From Bacteroidia bacterium (lineage in GTDB: Bacteria; Bacteroidota; Bacteroidia; UKL13-3): DNA of 7,977 nt. The notes under the pieces are model-generated. The model was not told the origin of the DNA and did not search any database. It was given only the letters and a program-made list of their open reading frames with translations. The stretch is taken from contig JACFNJ010000122.1 of assembly GCA_019454865.1 (NCBI GenBank), positions 1 to 7,977 of the forward strand, written 5' to 3'. The translations under genes were made by a program, and so were the position numbers. This document shows positions 5,042 through 7,977 of the stretch, piece after piece; position 1 is the first letter of the stretch; each line of letters opens with the position of its first letter.

Positions 5042-7519
5042 TTAGAAGTTGGCTTGAAATCGCAGGTTAATTCGTCTGCTGGTTAAATAATTTGGTACAG
5101 CCCAAGTTCTGCCTTCAATATCTTCAATCCAAATATGCGAAATGGTATTGTTTATATCCAATAAATTGAAAGCATCCATACCTATCCATGCTGATTTTAA
5201 CCAACGTTGCCAACCTTTCTTCTGAAGTTGTTTTTCGTCAATCAATAAGTATAAAAATCCAATATCTACACGCTTGTATGCAGGTAGGCGAGAGGTATCT
5301 CCATATCGGTTTCTGTCGGGTGGTCCGTATGGTAATCCTGTACCGAAAACTAAAGTAAGGTTTACTTTAAATCTATCACTTTTGCGAAAATAATCTTGGA
5401 AAAACATACTGAAAGTAGCACGTTGGTCGGTTTGACGTGGAATATATCCCGGTGTAATACGGTTTCCGGCAGCATCGGTAACTATTGCACTTGGTATTTT
5501 TTCCTGTGTTTGCATAATGCTTAAACTAACCCAACTTTCTGCTCCTTTTACTATTTCACCATTTAGTCTGAAATCAATACCTGTGGCATATCCTTGAGCA
5601 ATATTATCTGCATAATAACGTAGCCTTACATTATCAATTTCGTATGGTATTAAGTTTTCTAATTGCTTGTAATATGCTTCACTAAAAAATTTAAAATCCC
5701 TGTTCCACATCTTAAAAATAACATCACCACCCAATACATAATGAATTGCTTTTTGTGCCTTGATATTTGGATTAAGATTACCGCTAAAATCGCGAAACTC
5801 TCTGTAAAATGGCGGTTGGTAATAATATCCCCAGGCAGCTTTTATTGAAATGTCTTTGCGTGGTTTTTGTTTGCTTCCATTTGCATATAAGGCACGGTTG
5901 TACTTTCTGTTTGGCTCAAAACTAAGCTGCACTCTTGGGCTAATTACATTTTCGTTGTTGTAACTCCACCAGTTGCTACGTATGCCATAAGTTATTTGCA
6001 GGTTATAATCCGAGATTAATTTTTGTGTGTTTTGGATATATCCGCTTATGCGGTGAGTTTGCAAATTAATTTGATTGTTAATGTAATTTAATACAACAGG
6101 CATTCCGTTTACTTGTGATGGCTGTGCAAATCCTAAGGAGTCTTTGAAATCCCATTCGTTTATTTTGTCTAAAATGTGTTCGCCCTGAAACTGTGCACCC
6201 CATTGTATGTTGTGTTTTGCTTTTGAGTAATAGCCTTTGTGCCCAACATTATATACCGTGGCATTAATGCGGTTACGGGCATTGTTTAAAAAGTAGCCTA
6301 TACCTTTTGTTGCTTTTGCTTTACCAAAATTATCATTACCAAAATTGGTTTCTACTTCTTCTAAACGATATGCTCCTTCTACGGTATAAAGCTCGTTTTC
6401 GTTTGAGTTAAATATGCTGCTTATTAGTTTTAGGTTTGTATAACGATTTGGATTTGCAACAATAGAAACAGCTCCTGTTATTGTTTGATATTCCATTAAG
6501 TCTTGCCCATCAAAAAACATTTTTAACGACATGGCTTGTTTCACTGTGCCAAAAGTAGTTTCGCGTGTTTGTGGGATTACTAAGTATTTATTTTTTGCAA
6601 AACTACCAAGCGCACTAATGCTTATAGATGAATTAAGATGCCATGTAAGTAGCGATTGCACATCTGTAAAACTTGGTTGGTAATCGCCCTTTTCATCCAG
6701 CCCGCCTACTAATAATTGATTCGTCCAATAGCGTGCGCTTAACAAATAGGTGAAACGAAGATTTTTGGTTGCACCTTCAATATGCGATTGTGCGCCAAGT
6801 AAACTTAAATTTGCAGATGCTCCGAATTTTTTTGGCTCTTTGTATTTTATATCCAGTACGGATGACAACTTATCGCCATACTTAGCTTCAAAACCACCTG
6901 CAGAAAACTTTATGTTTTGAACCAATTCGGTATGAATAAAACTTAATCCTTCTTGTTGCCCGCTACGAGGTAAAAATGGTCGGTATATTTCAATATCGTT
7001 TACATACACCAAGTTTTCATCATAATTACCACCTCTAACATTATACTGCGAACTCAATTCGTTGTTGGATGTAACACCCGGTAAAGTTTTTAAAACTTGC
7101 TCAAAACTACCGGAAACATTAGGCAATTGTTTAATTTCTTTGATGTTTATATTTATAGTTCCGGCATTGCCTCGGTTTTGTTCTACAAAGTTGAATACCG
7201 AAAGATTAACCGTGAAATTAAGTGTAACATTAAACTGATGTTTTTCACCTTCGGCAAATGGACCCAAAGTAGTATGAAAAGGCGAGTGCCCTGCATAACT
7301 AAATGCAATTACGAAAGTTTTATTTGCAGGAACTTCAATGGTATATTTACCGTTTTCTTTTGTTAAAACTGTATTGTTTTCTTCGGCTATTATTACGCTT
7401 ACATCGGCTATTTCAGCACCCAAACTATCTTTTACAGTGCCATACACATAAGCTTTAGATTGTGCTGAGGCTTGTATGCTTAGCAAAATAAAAAAGATAA
7501 TTCCTGTTAATTTACGCAT
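5042..7519 (-). CDS. TonB-dependent outer-membrane receptor with carboxypeptidase-regulatory-like N-terminal domain
   Basis: 825 aa from the ATG at 7517-7519; a TTG codon just before it is in frame but less likely as start. Signal peptide at 1-20 (MRKLTGIIFFILLSIQASAQ). Residues about 22-100 form the CarboxypepD_reg-like beta-sandwich typical of Bacteroidota receptors (VYGTVKDSLGAEIADVSVII, NGKYTIEVP, FSYAGH). The plug domain (about 120-230) has LPNVSGSFEQVLKTLPGV, NVRGGNYDENLVYVNDIEIYRP and FSAGGFEAKYGDKLSSVLDI. The remaining roughly 595 residues are the 22-strand barrel, with TDQRATFSMFFQDYF and a C-terminal Phe (INLRFQANF). It would import a ligand across the outer membrane powered by TonB-ExbBD. 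No SusD-like lipoprotein is adjacent, so it is not an evident SusCD glycan pair, and the ligand cannot be assigned. rpe lies 28 bp upstream on the same strand, suggesting a shared transcript. No terminator is seen downstream. Confidence 0.92.
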   Translation of the reverse strand: MRKLTGIIFFILLSIQASAQSKAYVYGTVKDSLGAEIADVSVIIAEENNTVLTKENGKYTIEVPANKTFVIAFSYAGHSPFHTTLGPFAEGEKHQFNVTLNFTVNLSVFNFVEQNRGNAGTININIKEIKQLPNVSGSFEQVLKTLPGVTSNNELSSQYNVRGGNYDENLVYVNDIEIYRPFLPRSGQQEGLSFIHTELVQNIKFSAGGFEAKYGDKLSSVLDIKYKEPKKFGASANLSLLGAQSHIEGATKNLRFTYLLSARYWTNQLLVGGLDEKGDYQPSFTDVQSLLTWHLNSSISISALGSFAKNKYLVIPQTRETTFGTVKQAMSLKMFFDGQDLMEYQTITGAVSIVANPNRYTNLKLISSIFNSNENELYTVEGAYRLEEVETNFGNDNFGKAKATKGIGYFLNNARNRINATVYNVGHKGYYSKAKHNIQWGAQFQGEHILDKINEWDFKDSLGFAQPSQVNGMPVVLNYINNQINLQTHRISGYIQNTQKLISDYNLQITYGIRSNWWSYNNENVISPRVQLSFEPNRKYNRALYANGSKQKPRKDISIKAAWGYYYQPPFYREFRDFSGNLNPNIKAQKAIHYVLGGDVIFKMWNRDFKFFSEAYYKQLENLIPYEIDNVRLRYYADNIAQGYATGIDFRLNGEIVKGAESWVSLSIMQTQEKIPSAIVTDAAGNRITPGYIPRQTDQRATFSMFFQDYFRKSDRFKVNLTLVFGTGLPYGPPDRNRYGDTSRLPAYKRVDIGFLYLLIDEKQLQKKGWQRWLKSAWIGMDAFNLLDINNTISHIWIEDIEGRTWAVPNYLTSRRINLRFQANF

Positions 7520-7547
7520 CAACCGATAATAACGAATAGTATTTTTA

Positions 7548-7977
7548 TTAGGTATGTTTTAAATCAGCAATAGTTTGAATTGGATTGGCACTGCTAAATA
7601 CAAAATTTCCTGCAACCAATACATTTGCACCCGCTTCAATTAATTTGCCCGCATTATTTTGATTTACGCCTCCGTCTATTTCAATTAGTGCATTGCTGTT
7701 GTTTTGAAGTATTAAATTTTTAAGTGTTGCTACTTTTTTATATGTGTTTTCAATAAATTTTTGACCTCCAAATCCGGGGTTAACACTCATTACACATACC
7801 AAATCAATATCAGCAATTATATCTTGCAATAAGCTAACATTAGTGTGCGGATTTAAAGCAACTCCGGCTTTCATCCCCAAGTCTTTTATTGCGCAAATAG
7901 TACGGTGCAAGTGTGTGCATGCTTCAATATGAACAGTTAAAATATCAGCTCCGGCTTGCTTAAATTCATTTAAATAT
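7548..7977 (-). CDS. rpe: Ribulose-phosphate 3-epimerase, 5' end cut by window edge
   Basis: The last 142 residues are in the window, about two thirds of a family length near 215-220; the open frame runs off the right edge in codon phase ending at 7976. The enzyme interconverts ribulose 5-phosphate and xylulose 5-phosphate in the pentose phosphate pathway, in the cytoplasm. Visible TIM-barrel signatures are FKQAGADILTVHIEACTHLHRTI (metal-binding His in VHIEA), GVALNP, the family signature MSVNPGFGGQKFIE, EIDGGVN with the catalytic Asp, and the phosphate-binding end VLVAGNFVF. A TTG at 7908-7910 could be mistaken for a start, but the family sequence clearly continues upstream. The missing part holds the N-terminal SPS-type strand and the first metal ligands. 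The stop is 28 bp before the receptor ATG. Confidence 0.95.
   Translation of the reverse strand, partial: YLNEFKQAGADILTVHIEACTHLHRTICAIKDLGMKAGVALNPHTNVSLLQDIIADIDLVCVMSVNPGFGGQKFIENTYKKVATLKNLILQNNSNALIEIDGGVNQNNAGKLIEAGANVLVAGNFVFSSANPIQTIADLKHT

Noticed and set aside
5663..7366. Short plus-strand open frames opposite the receptor gene
   Set aside because: Composition is antisense-like and they have no recognisable motif or promoter.
7548..7910. TTG at 7908-7910 as the start of a 120-residue protein
   Set aside because: The upstream in-frame sequence continues the epimerase family (AGADILTVHIEACTH), so this is an internal codon of rpe.

Overview
The window looks like a chromosomal segment of an AT-rich Bacteroidota bacterium. 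The evidence is a TonB-dependent receptor with an N-terminal carboxypeptidase-regulatory-like domain, start codons without Shine-Dalgarno sequences, and promoter matches of the Bacteroidota type (TTTG, about 19-21 nt, TAnnTTTG). It holds six protein genes (one cut by the right edge) and one RNA gene. I see no tRNA, rRNA, CRISPR array, insertion sequence or phage gene.

Layout from left to right. (1) A lone mrr gene on the minus strand (140-1060), a type IV modification-dependent restriction endonuclease with no methyltransferase beside it. (2) A 250-bp AT-rich divergent spacer with a good promoter match for mrr. (3) A plus-strand BtuF-like helical-backbone binding protein (1311-2111) that has no signal peptide. 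(4) Converging on it after 21 bp, a biotin-dependent acyl-CoA carboxylase carboxyltransferase subunit (2133-3752, minus), closest in motifs to the methylcrotonyl-CoA carboxylase beta type. (5) Forty-one bp upstream of that, a secreted protein (3794-4837, minus) with a DUF4349-like N-terminal half and a probable outer-membrane barrel C-terminal half. (6) The small SRP RNA gene ffs on the plus strand (about 4928-5030), with a near-ideal promoter and an intrinsic terminator. (7) A TonB-dependent receptor (5042-7519, minus). (8) Ribulose-phosphate 3-epimerase rpe (7548 to the right edge, minus), 28 bp upstream of the receptor and probably co-transcribed with it.

Most genes are unrelated housekeeping or envelope functions, so this is not an evident multi-gene system. 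The most informative region is 4838-5041. There ffs is packed between two minus-strand genes, its promoter lies nose to nose with the probable promoter of the DUF4349-like gene, and a naive longest-ORF call for that gene would run antisense through the SRP RNA. No terminator is visible for the receptor transcript before it enters ffs in antisense. The best candidate for new protein biology is the DUF4349-like/barrel protein. I found no convincing undescribed defence or mobile system.
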